The notes below the pieces were generated by a model. The model saw only the letters and a list, made by a program, of their open reading frames with translations, was not told the DNA's origin and made no database searches. Source: Pseudomonas baetica (GTDB lineage Bacteria > Pseudomonadota > Gammaproteobacteria > Pseudomonadales > Pseudomonadaceae). From it: a DNA stretch of 64,000 nucleotides. The DNA lies in contig NZ_JAIHLQ010000025.1 in assembly GCF_019733355.1 (NCBI RefSeq), positions 1 through 64,000 on the forward strand. Direction: 5' to 3'. This document shows, in pieces, positions 26,386 through 33,416 of the stretch. The position numbers and the translations under genes are program-made. Position 1 is the stretch's first letter. Every line of letters begins with the position of its first letter.

Positions 26386-26997
26386 TCAATTGCTGGCTGT
26401 TGAGGCGCAGGCGTGCTTGCCGAGCCAGGTGTGCAGAAGCGCGAAGTTCAAGGAGAACTCAGGCATTTGCAGCAAGGCACCGCAGAACACTTCGCCGATG
26501 ATTTTTTGAATGAGCTGCACCGCACGCGAGTTGTTGAGCAGCGTGGCGATGTCGCGACTGAGGATGTTGAAGCTCCAGACTTTCTGGTTCAGGCCCAGGC
26601 CGACGAACCAGCGGAACAACAGGTTGTAATTGAGCTGCTCATAGAGTTGCTGCTCGCTGGGTACCGAGTACAGCAACTGCAGCAGCAGGATGTGCATGAC
26701 CGTTTGCGCGGGGATCAACATGCCGGGTTCGGCGTCGAGGTCATGGAGGATGTTGCGGTGGGCGTCGAGCAAGTCATCGATCTGTGGGCGCAGCAAGACC
26801 AGCGAATGGCCCGGCGGAATGTAACTGGACACCTCTTTCAAGGCGCCCTGCCAGTCATCCTGCGAGACGATCCAGACCCACGGCGCGCCGTAGCGATACA
26901 CCGAAACCGGCTTCTTGCGCGCGGCTTCGACGATCTTCGACAAGCGCTGATCGAGCTCCTGCATGCCCACTTTCGAGTAGCGTTCCATAGTCCCCAT
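26386..26997 (-). CDS. phdA: PhdA-like protein: Phd-type domain fused to DUF772 transposase-type domain
   Basis: A 203-residue protein. Residues 1-55 resemble a Phd/YefM antitoxin DNA-binding domain ('YSKVGMQELDQRLSKIVEAARKKPVSVYRYG', followed by 'WIVSQDDW'). Residues about 95-155 match the IS5-type DUF772/InsH N-terminal region: 'LLLQLLYSVPSEQQLYEQL', then 'NLLFRWFVGLGLNQKVW'. The transposase catalytic domain is absent. In P. aeruginosa PhdA (PA0691) precedes pdtB and has been linked to biofilm eDNA release and prophage control. It is the first gene of the operon, 55 bases before pdtB, and probably regulates it or a downstream process (inference). No toxin gene is adjacent. Confidence 0.82.
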   Translation of the reverse strand: MGTMERYSKVGMQELDQRLSKIVEAARKKPVSVYRYGAPWVWIVSQDDWQGALKEVSSYIPPGHSLVLLRPQIDDLLDAHRNILHDLDAEPGMLIPAQTVMHILLLQLLYSVPSEQQLYEQLNYNLLFRWFVGLGLNQKVWSFNILSRDIATLLNNSRAVQLIQKIIGEVFCGALLQMPEFSLNFALLHTWLGKHACASTASN

Positions 26998-27101
26998 TGC
27001 CTCACTCCCGGCGTCCCGCCTCGGCTTGTGAAATGCGCCCCGAAAGGCCCCTCAAGCGCGTTACATAGGCATGACCGGACTGGCGATGTGCTACCGAACT
27101 T

Positions 27102-27119
27102 TTGTCATAAAAGCTTCAT
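27102..27119 (+). promoter_or_regulatory. Possible PHO box
   Basis: TTGTCAT-AAAA-GCTTCAT has the 7-4-7 direct-repeat layout of a PhoB site (consensus CTGTCAT repeats). It lies about 105 bases upstream of the phdA-pdtB operon but on the opposite strand to it. The homologous P. aeruginosa genes are phosphate-controlled. The second half matches only moderately, so this is tentative. Confidence 0.35.
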
Positions 27120-27175
27120 TTCAAATGTTGAGATTGGGTGGGAAGACAGCAGAGGAAACTTTTAATCAGGGAGGG

Positions 27176-27313
27176 GCCTCGATGCAAGCCGACGTCGAGT
27201 TCGATGTTGATGCGCATCCGCGTGCCCAATTCCTTCGCCAGTGCGAGGTATTGCCGCAAACGTTCGGTGCCATCGACAGCACCAGCACATATCAGCCTTA
27301 AAGCTCTGTTCCG
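27176..27313 (-). pseudogene. Remnant of a PLP-dependent D-threonine aldolase/alanine-racemase-like gene
   Basis: A minus-strand reading frame gives 'ALRLICAGAVDGTERL', then 'LAKELGTRMRINIELDVGLHRG'. The last part resembles the 'I-E-L/V-D-V-G-x-x-R' strand of fold-type III PLP enzymes such as DSD1-type D-threonine aldolases. Sequence on both sides does not continue the family, so only about 45 codons remain. The region between the phdA operon and gapN (27000-27427) otherwise shows no gene. Confidence 0.42.
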
Positions 27314-27427
27314 CGCCTCTGCGTGACATTCAGGTGACATTTGCAGGTTTAAATTTCGGCGCATTCAGGCGTATAACCTGTACAGACTTTTCCAATTGCA
27401 CACGGACATCCAACACGGGGTAGCGAC

Positions 27428-29056
27428 ATGACCACAGCAAATATCCTTGGCAACCTGTTCCCTTCTGTCAGCGACATCCCGGAAAAATACCGCCTCGACG
27501 GTCAGGTCGAGCAACGCGAATACCTGGTCGACGGCGAACTGCGTCGCTGGGATGGCCCACTCGCCACCGTGCGCAGCCCGGTGTACTTGAATCACGGCGA
27601 GAACGGCGACGAACAAGTGATCCTCGGCAGCACGCCACTGCTCGACGCCGACACCGCCCTCACCGCCCTCGACGCCGCCGTTCGCGCTTATGACCGGGGC
27701 CAGGGCTTGTGGCCGACCCTGCGTGTGGCCGAACGTATCCAGCACGTCGAAGCCTTCCTCGGCCGGATGCGTCAGCAGCGTGATGCCGTGGTCAAACTGC
27801 TGATGTGGGAGATCGGCAAGAACCTCAAGGATTCGGAAAAAGAGTTCGACCGCACCTGCGACTACATCGTCGACACCATCAATGCCCTGAAAGAACTCGA
27901 CCGCCGCTCCAGCCGTTTCGAGCTGGAGCAGGACACACTCGGCCAGATCCGTCGCGTGCCGCTTGGCGTGGCCCTGTGCATGGGGCCTTACAACTATCCG
28001 CTGAACGAGACCTTCACCACGCTGATCCCGGCACTGATCATGGGCAACACCGTGGTGTTCAAACCGGCCAAGCTCGGCGTCCTGCTGATTCGTCCGTTGC
28101 TCGAGGCGTTTCGCGACAGCTTCCCCACGGGCGTGATCAACGTGATCTACGGCAGCGGCCGTGAAACCGTCAGTGCGCTGATGGCCAGTGGCAAAATCGA
28201 TATTTTCGCGTTCATCGGCACCAACAAAGCCGCCAGCGATCTGAAAAAACTGCACCCCAAACCTCACCGTTTGCGTGCCGCGTTGGGGCTGGATGCGAAG
28301 AACCCCGGTATCGTCCTGCCGGAAGTCGATCTGGACAACGCGGTCAGCGAAGCCGTCACCGGCTCGCTGTCGTTCAACGGCCAACGCTGCACGGCGCTGA
28401 AGATCCTGTTTGTCCATGAGGATGTCGTGGATAGCTTCATCGAGAAATTCAACGCCAAACTGGCTACGCTCAAACCCGGCATGCCGTGGGACAGCGGCGT
28501 GTCGCTGACGCCACTGCCAGAGTCGGGCAAGGTCGATTATCTGCATGCTCTGGTGGCGGATGCGCGCAGCAAGGGCGCCGAGGTGGTCAACCCCAATGGC
28601 GGTGAATCCCGCGAGTCGTTCTTCTACCCGGCGGTGCTGTACCCGGTGAATCCGCAGATGCGCATCTATCAGGAGGAGCAGTTCGGCCCGGTGGTGCCGA
28701 TCGTGCCGTACCGCCATCTCGATACCGTGATCGATTACGTGCTGGAATCGGATTTCGGCCAGCAACTGAGTATCTTTGGCACCAACCCCGTAGCGGTCGG
28801 GCGACTGGTCGACACCTTCGCCAATCAGGTCGGACGGATTAACCTCAACGCCCAATGCCAGCGCGGCCCGGACACCTATCCGTTCAACGGTCGCAAGAAC
28901 TCCGCCGAAGGTACGTTGTCGGTACACGATGCACTGCGGGTGTTTTCGATCCGCACACTGGTGGCGACCAAGTACCAGGACAGCAACAAGGATCTGATCA
29001 GCGAAATCATTCGCGGACGCGATTCGAGTTTCCTGACCACCGATTACATCTTCTGA
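27428..29056 (+). CDS. gapN: NADP-dependent glyceraldehyde-3-phosphate dehydrogenase (GapN type)
   Basis: A 542-residue aldehyde dehydrogenase superfamily enzyme. The catalytic cysteine sits in 'FNGQRCTALK' near residue 320. Cofactor-binding features include 'GPYNYPLNETF' and 'FKPAKLGVLL', and 'YQEEQFGPVVPIVPY' near the end is conserved. GapN oxidises glyceraldehyde-3-phosphate directly to 3-phosphoglycerate with NADP, bypassing ATP formation and supplying NADPH. The ATG follows a GGGGTAGCG leader, a weak ribosome site. The FUSC gene follows almost immediately, so the two may be cotranscribed. Confidence 0.88.
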   Translation: MTTANILGNLFPSVSDIPEKYRLDGQVEQREYLVDGELRRWDGPLATVRSPVYLNHGENGDEQVILGSTPLLDADTALTALDAAVRAYDRGQGLWPTLRVAERIQHVEAFLGRMRQQRDAVVKLLMWEIGKNLKDSEKEFDRTCDYIVDTINALKELDRRSSRFELEQDTLGQIRRVPLGVALCMGPYNYPLNETFTTLIPALIMGNTVVFKPAKLGVLLIRPLLEAFRDSFPTGVINVIYGSGRETVSALMASGKIDIFAFIGTNKAASDLKKLHPKPHRLRAALGLDAKNPGIVLPEVDLDNAVSEAVTGSLSFNGQRCTALKILFVHEDVVDSFIEKFNAKLATLKPGMPWDSGVSLTPLPESGKVDYLHALVADARSKGAEVVNPNGGESRESFFYPAVLYPVNPQMRIYQEEQFGPVVPIVPYRHLDTVIDYVLESDFGQQLSIFGTNPVAVGRLVDTFANQVGRINLNAQCQRGPDTYPFNGRKNSAEGTLSVHDALRVFSIRTLVATKYQDSNKDLISEIIRGRDSSFLTTDYIF

Positions 29057-29105
29057 CGAGGGCCATGCACTGAGTACGTTCAGCAACCACCGACTGCCAC
29101 CGCTG

Positions 29106-30143
29106 TTGCGCCGAATCCTGCGTCCGTTACTGGACCCGTATCGGCGCTACCGACACGCCCGACTGATCCACGCGGTGCGGGTGGCACTGGGGTTGTTGGC
29201 GACCATTGTGCTAACCACCGGCATCAACCTGCCCCACGGCGAGTGGGCGTCCGTGACCATGCTGGTGGTGATCGGCGGTTTGCAGCACCACGGCAACATC
29301 GGCAAGAAAGCCGCCGAACGCGCCACCGGCACCTTGATCGGTGCCGGCGTGGGCTTGCTGCTGGTGGCTCAACAAGCGTGGCTCGGGATGCCGTGGCTGA
29401 CGTACTTCGCCATGGCGGTGGTCTGCGGGTTCTTCTCCTATCACGCCATCGGCAAGGGCGGCTACACCGCTCTGCTTTCGGCGATTACCGTTTTCATTGT
29501 CGCCGGGCACGGCGACAATCCGATCACTGACGGGTTGTGGCGTGGGGTCGATATTCTGATCGGCATTGCGCTGGCCCTGGCGTTCTCCTTCGCCCTGCCG
29601 CTGTACGCGGTGTATTCCTGGCGCTACACACTGGCCGACGCCTTGCGCGACTGCGCCACGGTGTATGGGCGGATCATCAGCGGCCAAGCGGTCAGCGCTG
29701 ATGAGCATTTGAAACTGATGGGCCGCTTGAACGGTGTAATGGTGCAACTGCGCTCACTGATGCCGTCGGTGTCCAAGGAAGTGAAAGTCTCGATGACAGA
29801 GCTCGATGCGATTCAGCGCAACCTGCGCATGTGCATCAGCACGCTGGAGATCCTCGGCAACACCCGTCCGGACGCCAACGACCCGGACGCCATGGCGCAT
29901 CTGCAATCAGCGTTGCAGGCCGAGCACCGGCAGATTCGCGTGCAATTGATCGGCATGGCCCGCGCCCTGAAAACCGGCGCAACGCAGCGACTGGATCGGT
30001 CGTTGGAGTTGCCGTATGCCAGCCTGGACGCGCCGGTCTATAGTGCGTTGGATGGCTATCGATTGTTGACCCGGCAACTCGCCGCGAACGTCGCAGAGAT
30101 GCGCCAGCGCTTGGCGAAAACCGCACTGCGCTGGAACATCTGA
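29106..30143 (+). CDS. FUSC family inner-membrane protein
   Basis: A protein of about 345 residues with five or six hydrophobic segments (the first near 24-42, then around 70-90, 93-112, 115-135 and 140-165) followed by a soluble helical C-terminal region from about 170. 'WASVTMLVVIGGLQHHGNIGKKAAERATGTLIGAGVGL' spans the FUSC core and is the clearest signature. FUSC proteins are predicted efflux components related to AaeB. The TTG at 29106 is a weak start; a CTG at 29070 with GAGG upstream would add 12 residues and may be the real one. It follows gapN by about 50 bases. Confidence 0.82.
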   Translation: MRRILRPLLDPYRRYRHARLIHAVRVALGLLATIVLTTGINLPHGEWASVTMLVVIGGLQHHGNIGKKAAERATGTLIGAGVGLLLVAQQAWLGMPWLTYFAMAVVCGFFSYHAIGKGGYTALLSAITVFIVAGHGDNPITDGLWRGVDILIGIALALAFSFALPLYAVYSWRYTLADALRDCATVYGRIISGQAVSADEHLKLMGRLNGVMVQLRSLMPSVSKEVKVSMTELDAIQRNLRMCISTLEILGNTRPDANDPDAMAHLQSALQAEHRQIRVQLIGMARALKTGATQRLDRSLELPYASLDAPVYSALDGYRLLTRQLAANVAEMRQRLAKTALRWNI

Positions 30144-30146
30144 AGA

Positions 30147-31043
30147 CTACCGCGTCGCCAACTGCCCGCTCTTGAAACCCCAGCCCCGCTGCATACCGGC
30201 GGCCGCCAGCAGAATCGCCGCCACACCGAGCCACTGGAGAATTTCCAGACGATGGCCGAAGGCGAACCAGTCGACGAAAATCGCGGCAATCGGGTAGATG
30301 AAGGACAGTGCGCCGGTCAGTGCGGTTGGCAACTTCTGAATCGCGCCGTACAACAGCACGTACATCAGACCGGTGTGGACGATGCCCAGCGCCAACAGAC
30401 TGGCCCACGCAACCGGCGCTTGCGCCAGTGCGGAAAAATGCGCGAACGGCGCGAGCAGCAGTACCCCGGTGCACACCTGAATCAGTGCGATCAGGTGCGG
30501 CGGCGTGCCAGTCAGGCGTTTGATGACCAACGCAGCGATGGCATAGAGAAACGCCGCGCCCAAAGCCAAGGCAATGCCCATCAGATAGTCATCACCGCCC
30601 TCGCCTTGCTGACCGTGGGCACTGACAATCGCCAACATCCCTACAAATGAAATCCCCAGCCAGAACAGCTTCTGCAAGGTGATTTTCTCGCCGAGAAACA
30701 ATGCTGCCAATCCGACCAACATAAACGGCTGCACGTTGTAAACCGCCGTGGCGATGGCAATCGAAGCCCGAGAATACGAGGCGAACAACAGCACCCAGTT
30801 ACCGACAATCGCCACGCCGCTGAGTACCGCCAGCAAGAACGTGGTGCGGGTCAGAATGCTTGGGCGCAGAAAGCCGAACACAGCGCAAATCAACAGCAAG
30901 GTGACGGCACCGAACAGGCAGCGCCAGAACACCACGTCGAGCACCGGTTGCCCGGACATCAGCACGAACCAGCCGATTGTCCCGGATATCAGCATGGCAG
31001 CGGTCATCTCGATTGAGCCGCGACGAAGTGTGTTGCCCATCAT
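30147..31043 (-). CDS. EamA/DMT family transporter
   Basis: A 298-residue, ten-helix inner-membrane protein with two EamA repeats. The first includes 'FWRCLFGAVTLLLICAVFG' and 'YNVQPFMLVGLAALFLGEK'; the second ends 'SFIYPIAAIFVDWFAFGHR'. Members export amino acids, metabolites or other small solutes. The ATG at 31043 has an AAAGGAG site five bases upstream; a second ATG follows at once. It diverges from an Lrp/AsnC-type regulator across a 148-base gap, which suggests the regulator controls this exporter in response to an amino acid (inference). Confidence 0.9.
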   Translation of the reverse strand: MMGNTLRRGSIEMTAAMLISGTIGWFVLMSGQPVLDVVFWRCLFGAVTLLLICAVFGFLRPSILTRTTFLLAVLSGVAIVGNWVLLFASYSRASIAIATAVYNVQPFMLVGLAALFLGEKITLQKLFWLGISFVGMLAIVSAHGQQGEGGDDYLMGIALALGAAFLYAIAALVIKRLTGTPPHLIALIQVCTGVLLLAPFAHFSALAQAPVAWASLLALGIVHTGLMYVLLYGAIQKLPTALTGALSFIYPIAAIFVDWFAFGHRLEILQWLGVAAILLAAAGMQRGWGFKSGQLATR

Positions 31044-31191
31044 CAAATCTCCTTTGCGTTGGACGAAAGCGTGGCAAAAGTATGCCAAGCAGGCACGCGG
31101 CCGCTCCAGCGTAATAAACAGGCTAAACTCGATTTCTGCCTTTCTTATCGCGGGTTATTTACGCAAACAGCCTAATACTGGAGTTGAATTC

Positions 31192-31629
31192 ATGACCGAC
31201 GATATCGACCGGATACTCATCAGCGCACTGATGGAAGATTCGCGGCGCTCGCTCAAGGCGCTGGCGCAGATCAGTGGCCTGTCCTCGCCCAGCGTGGCCG
31301 AGCGCTTGCGGCGTCTGGAAGAGCGCGGCGTGCTCAAGGGCTATACCGTGGAGATCGATCCGAAGTGCTTCGGTTATCAATTACAGGCCATCGTGCGTGT
31401 CCGTCCGCTGCCGGGGCAGCTTCAAGAGGTCGAGCGGCAGATCATGTCGATTCCAGAATTCACCGAGTGCGACAAGGTGACGGGCGAGGACTGCTTTATC
31501 GCCCGCCTGCATGTGCGCTCGATGGAGCAACTCGACACCCTGCTCGATCGCCTCAATACCCTGGCCGAAACCAATACGGCAATCGTCAAGAAGACCCCGG
31601 TCAAGCGTCGTTTACCACCGATGGCTTGA
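31192..31629 (+). CDS. Lrp/AsnC family transcriptional regulator
   Basis: A 145-residue regulator. The N-terminal helix-turn-helix is 'SLKALAQISGLSSPSVAERLRRLEERGVL', and the C-terminal RAM domain for ligand binding and oligomerisation includes 'IPEFTECDKVTGEDCFIARLHV'. Family members sense amino acids and control their transport or metabolism. The ATG at 31192 follows a GGAG site 8 bases upstream. It is transcribed away from the EamA exporter, the common arrangement for an Lrp-type local regulator. Confidence 0.93.
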   Translation: MTDDIDRILISALMEDSRRSLKALAQISGLSSPSVAERLRRLEERGVLKGYTVEIDPKCFGYQLQAIVRVRPLPGQLQEVERQIMSIPEFTECDKVTGEDCFIARLHVRSMEQLDTLLDRLNTLAETNTAIVKKTPVKRRLPPMA

Positions 31630-31685
31630 GTGCATTGGGCGCAAGATCGGGGTAGATTGAGGTTTTTCCGGCAAGGATTGGCGGT

Positions 31686-32012
31686 ATGAAAATTCAGGCC
31701 TTGATGCTGGCAGCGATGTTGCTGACCGGGTGTGGCACGGTACAGACCGTTGTTTTGAGCGATAAGAGTTCTACCGAGCAGCTCAAAACCAAGAAAACCT
31801 ACTGCGGCGCCGTTCCCCGAATCTACAGCGGCGTGACCTACGACTTCTGCATGCTGCACGCAGAAAAGCCGGAAGACGTCGATGCGTTCAACTACGACAA
31901 CGCCTCGTTCGGCCTGTTAGTCGATGCGGCCGCCTCGGGGATCCTCGACACTTTGCTGTTGCCCTATACGATTTACAAACAACAGGCCGACGGCAGCATC
32001 GTGGTCAACTGA
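31686..32012 (+). CDS. YceK/YidQ family lipoprotein
   Basis: A 108-residue lipoprotein with a clear lipobox 'LLTGC' (cysteine at about residue 16), followed by the family features 'YCGAVPRIYSGVTYDFC' and 'LLVDAAASGILDTLLLPYTIYKQ', the latter typical of YceK/YidQ. Serine or glycine at +2 is replaced here by glycine, consistent with outer-membrane sorting. Function is unknown. A terminator-like hairpin begins 7 bases after the stop. Confidence 0.88.
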   Translation: MKIQALMLAAMLLTGCGTVQTVVLSDKSSTEQLKTKKTYCGAVPRIYSGVTYDFCMLHAEKPEDVDAFNYDNASFGLLVDAAASGILDTLLLPYTIYKQQADGSIVVN

Positions 32013-32018
32013 TTGAAA

Positions 32019-32048
32019 CCTCCGGACGCCAAGACATCCGGAGGCTTT
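32019..32048 (+). terminator. Terminator hairpin after YceK gene
   Basis: CCTCCGGA and its complement TCCGGAGG are separated by 10 bases and followed by CTTT. The position right after the stop supports termination. Confidence 0.6.
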
Positions 32049-32054
32049 AGCGGT

Positions 32055-32267
32055 TTATTCGAGCAGTTGTTGCAGGCATGGGGAGCAATTGCTGGGATCT
32101 TTCCAGACTTGGCCGATGGTGCAAGCGCCGATGTCGCTGTAGATACCTACGGCGTAGGTCTGGCCGCTAACGAACCGCAATGCTGCCACAGCCTCTAGTA
32201 TCACTGGCGCAGCTTGTGTCAGAGCTTCAGAAAGCGAGCCTGAGTATTGGCAGCCGTTCTTCCATGC
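32055..32267 (-). pseudogene. Possible remnant of a cysteine-containing small gene
   Basis: The minus strand is open for 71 codons between two stops, with a coding look and no ATG: 'NGCQYSGSLSEALTQAAP', 'LRFVSGQTYAVGIYSDIGAC', 'WKDPSNCSPCLQQLLE'. Only internal GTG/TTG codons could start it. Four cysteines, some in pairs, suggest a small disulfide protein or the tail of a lost gene. I do not recognise the family. The rest of the stretch to 32350 shows nothing further. Confidence 0.3.
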
Positions 32268-32351
32268 TCACAGCTGTAGGTCATTTCAGAAGACGCCAGC
32301 CTTTTTCCGGCATTTCGAGAGTCAATAGCCACAATCCTTTTTCTCAGGCAA

Positions 32352-32377
32352 CAAAAAACCCGCCGAAGCGGGTTTTC
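32352..32377 (-). terminator. Rho-independent terminator of the BI-1 gene
   Basis: On the minus strand ACCCGC-TTCG-GCGGGT is followed by a run of T residues, about 20 bases after the stop of the Bax-inhibitor-like gene. It is a textbook GC stem with a UUCG-type tetraloop. Confidence 0.85.
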
Positions 32378-32395
32378 TGTTGAAGCGGGCTGCGA

Positions 32396-33067
32396 TCAGT
32401 CATCGCGGCTCATGATGCCGAAGATCTGCAACAAGCTGATGAACAGGTTGTAGATCGATACATACAGGCTGATGGTTGCCATGATGTAGTTACGCTCGCC
32501 GCCGTGAATGATGGCGCTGGTCTGGAACAGGATGCAGACAGACGAGAACAGTACGAAACCTGCGCTGATCGCCAGTTGCAGGCCGCTGATCTGGAAGAAA
32601 AAACTGGCCAGCGTTGCGCCCAGCAACACGAAGAACCCAGCGGTGATGAAACCACCGAGGAAGCTCATGTCCTTGCGGGTGATCAGCACGTAAGCCGACA
32701 GACCACCGAACACCAGTGCAGTCATCGCGAACGCCGAGCTGACCACTTCAGCGCCGCCCTGCATACCCAAGTAACGGTTGAGGATCGGGCCGAGCAGGAA
32801 ACCCATGAAACCGGTGAGCGCAAACGCGGACACCAGGCCCCAAGCGGAATCACGGAGTTTGTTGGTGAGGAAGAACAGCCCGTAGAAGCCGATCAGCACC
32901 ACGAAAATGTTCGGGTAGCCAACGCGCATCTGCTGGGCAACGAAAGCCATCACACCGCTGAATGCGAGGGTGAGAGCCAGTAGGCCATAAGTGTTGCGCA
33001 GGACGCGGCTAACCTCTAGCTGCTCAGCCTGCACGCTGTTATTAACTGCGTAATCCTGTTCGCGCAT
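32396..33067 (-). CDS. Bax inhibitor-1/YccA family membrane protein
   Basis: A 223-residue protein with seven hydrophobic helices and the BI-1 signatures 'LRNTYGLLALTLAFSGVMAFV' near the start, 'YVLITRKDMSFLGGFIT' in the middle, and 'ATISLYVSIYNLFISLLQIFG' at the end. The conserved aspartate in the last region is present only as 'SRDD'. Bacterial BI-1 homologs such as YccA modulate FtsH protease or leak calcium. The start at 33067 has an AGGAGTG site upstream. It stands alone with its own terminator. Confidence 0.93.
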   Translation of the reverse strand: MREQDYAVNNSVQAEQLEVSRVLRNTYGLLALTLAFSGVMAFVAQQMRVGYPNIFVVLIGFYGLFFLTNKLRDSAWGLVSAFALTGFMGFLLGPILNRYLGMQGGAEVVSSAFAMTALVFGGLSAYVLITRKDMSFLGGFITAGFFVLLGATLASFFFQISGLQLAISAGFVLFSSVCILFQTSAIIHGGERNYIMATISLYVSIYNLFISLLQIFGIMSRDD

Positions 33068-33189
33068 GGCGACACTCCTGTTGGTTTGAAACGTTCAGTC
33101 GCAAAGATCATAACAGACGCTCTGTAACAAGCCATGCAGAGAGTTTGACAGTGTGTTTCATTCAGGTATTATGGCGCCCGCAACGCAAC

Positions 33190-33277
33190 GGAGGTGTGGC
33201 CGAGTGGTTTAAGGCAACGGTCTTGAAAACCGTCGACTGTAACAGGTCCATGAGTTCGAATCCCATCGCCTCCGCCA
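33190..33277 (+). tRNA. tRNA-Ser (anticodon TGA)
   Basis: An 88-base class II tRNA: acceptor stem GGAGGTG pairing with CGCCTCC, a D-loop with 'GAGTGG', anticodon loop 'CTTGAAA' giving TGA, a long variable arm, a 'GTTCGAATC' T-loop and encoded CCA. The long variable arm and anticodon identify serine. Its 3' half is repeated at 39468, so this gene is the probable integration site of the following island. Confidence 0.95.
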
Positions 33278-33327
33278 TCTTAAGTACGACAAAGCCCTGA
33301 TTATTCAGGGCTTTGTCGTTTCTGGGG
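33222..33327. other. Putative attachment site, left copy (3' half of tRNA-Ser plus terminator)
   Basis: From the anticodon loop to just past the terminator, this sequence recurs with scattered mismatches at 39468-39573 in the same orientation. tRNA 3' halves are classic att sites for integrases, with the intact tRNA kept on one side. No integrase gene survives between the two copies. Confidence 0.65.
33286..33323 (+). terminator. Rho-independent terminator of tRNA-Ser
   Basis: A perfect 15-base inverted repeat, ACGACAAAGCCCTGA, with a TTAT loop is followed by T-rich sequence, 8 bases after the tRNA. It also lies in front of the convergent aldehyde dehydrogenase gene. Confidence 0.88.
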
Positions 33328-33416
33328 TTTGAGACTTCTGCTTCGACCTACACGGATCGTTTCCGCATCTTTTCTGCCATTTGCGCACCCCTGCCTTTCG
33401 GCCCCCGCTGGCCCAG

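Noticed and set aside
26386..26997. Type II toxin-antitoxin pair
   Set aside because: The Phd-like domain suggests an antitoxin, but no small toxin gene overlaps or follows it; the next gene is the TpsB transporter.
27182..27301. 39-codon plus-strand frame with a GGGAGGGG ribosome-like site
   Set aside because: Attractive start signal, but it overlaps the better-supported enzyme remnant on the other strand, and the peptide has no hallmark of a real product.
27365..29086. 573-codon open frame on the minus strand
   Set aside because: It is antisense to the well-supported gapN gene, with no family features and no ribosome site.
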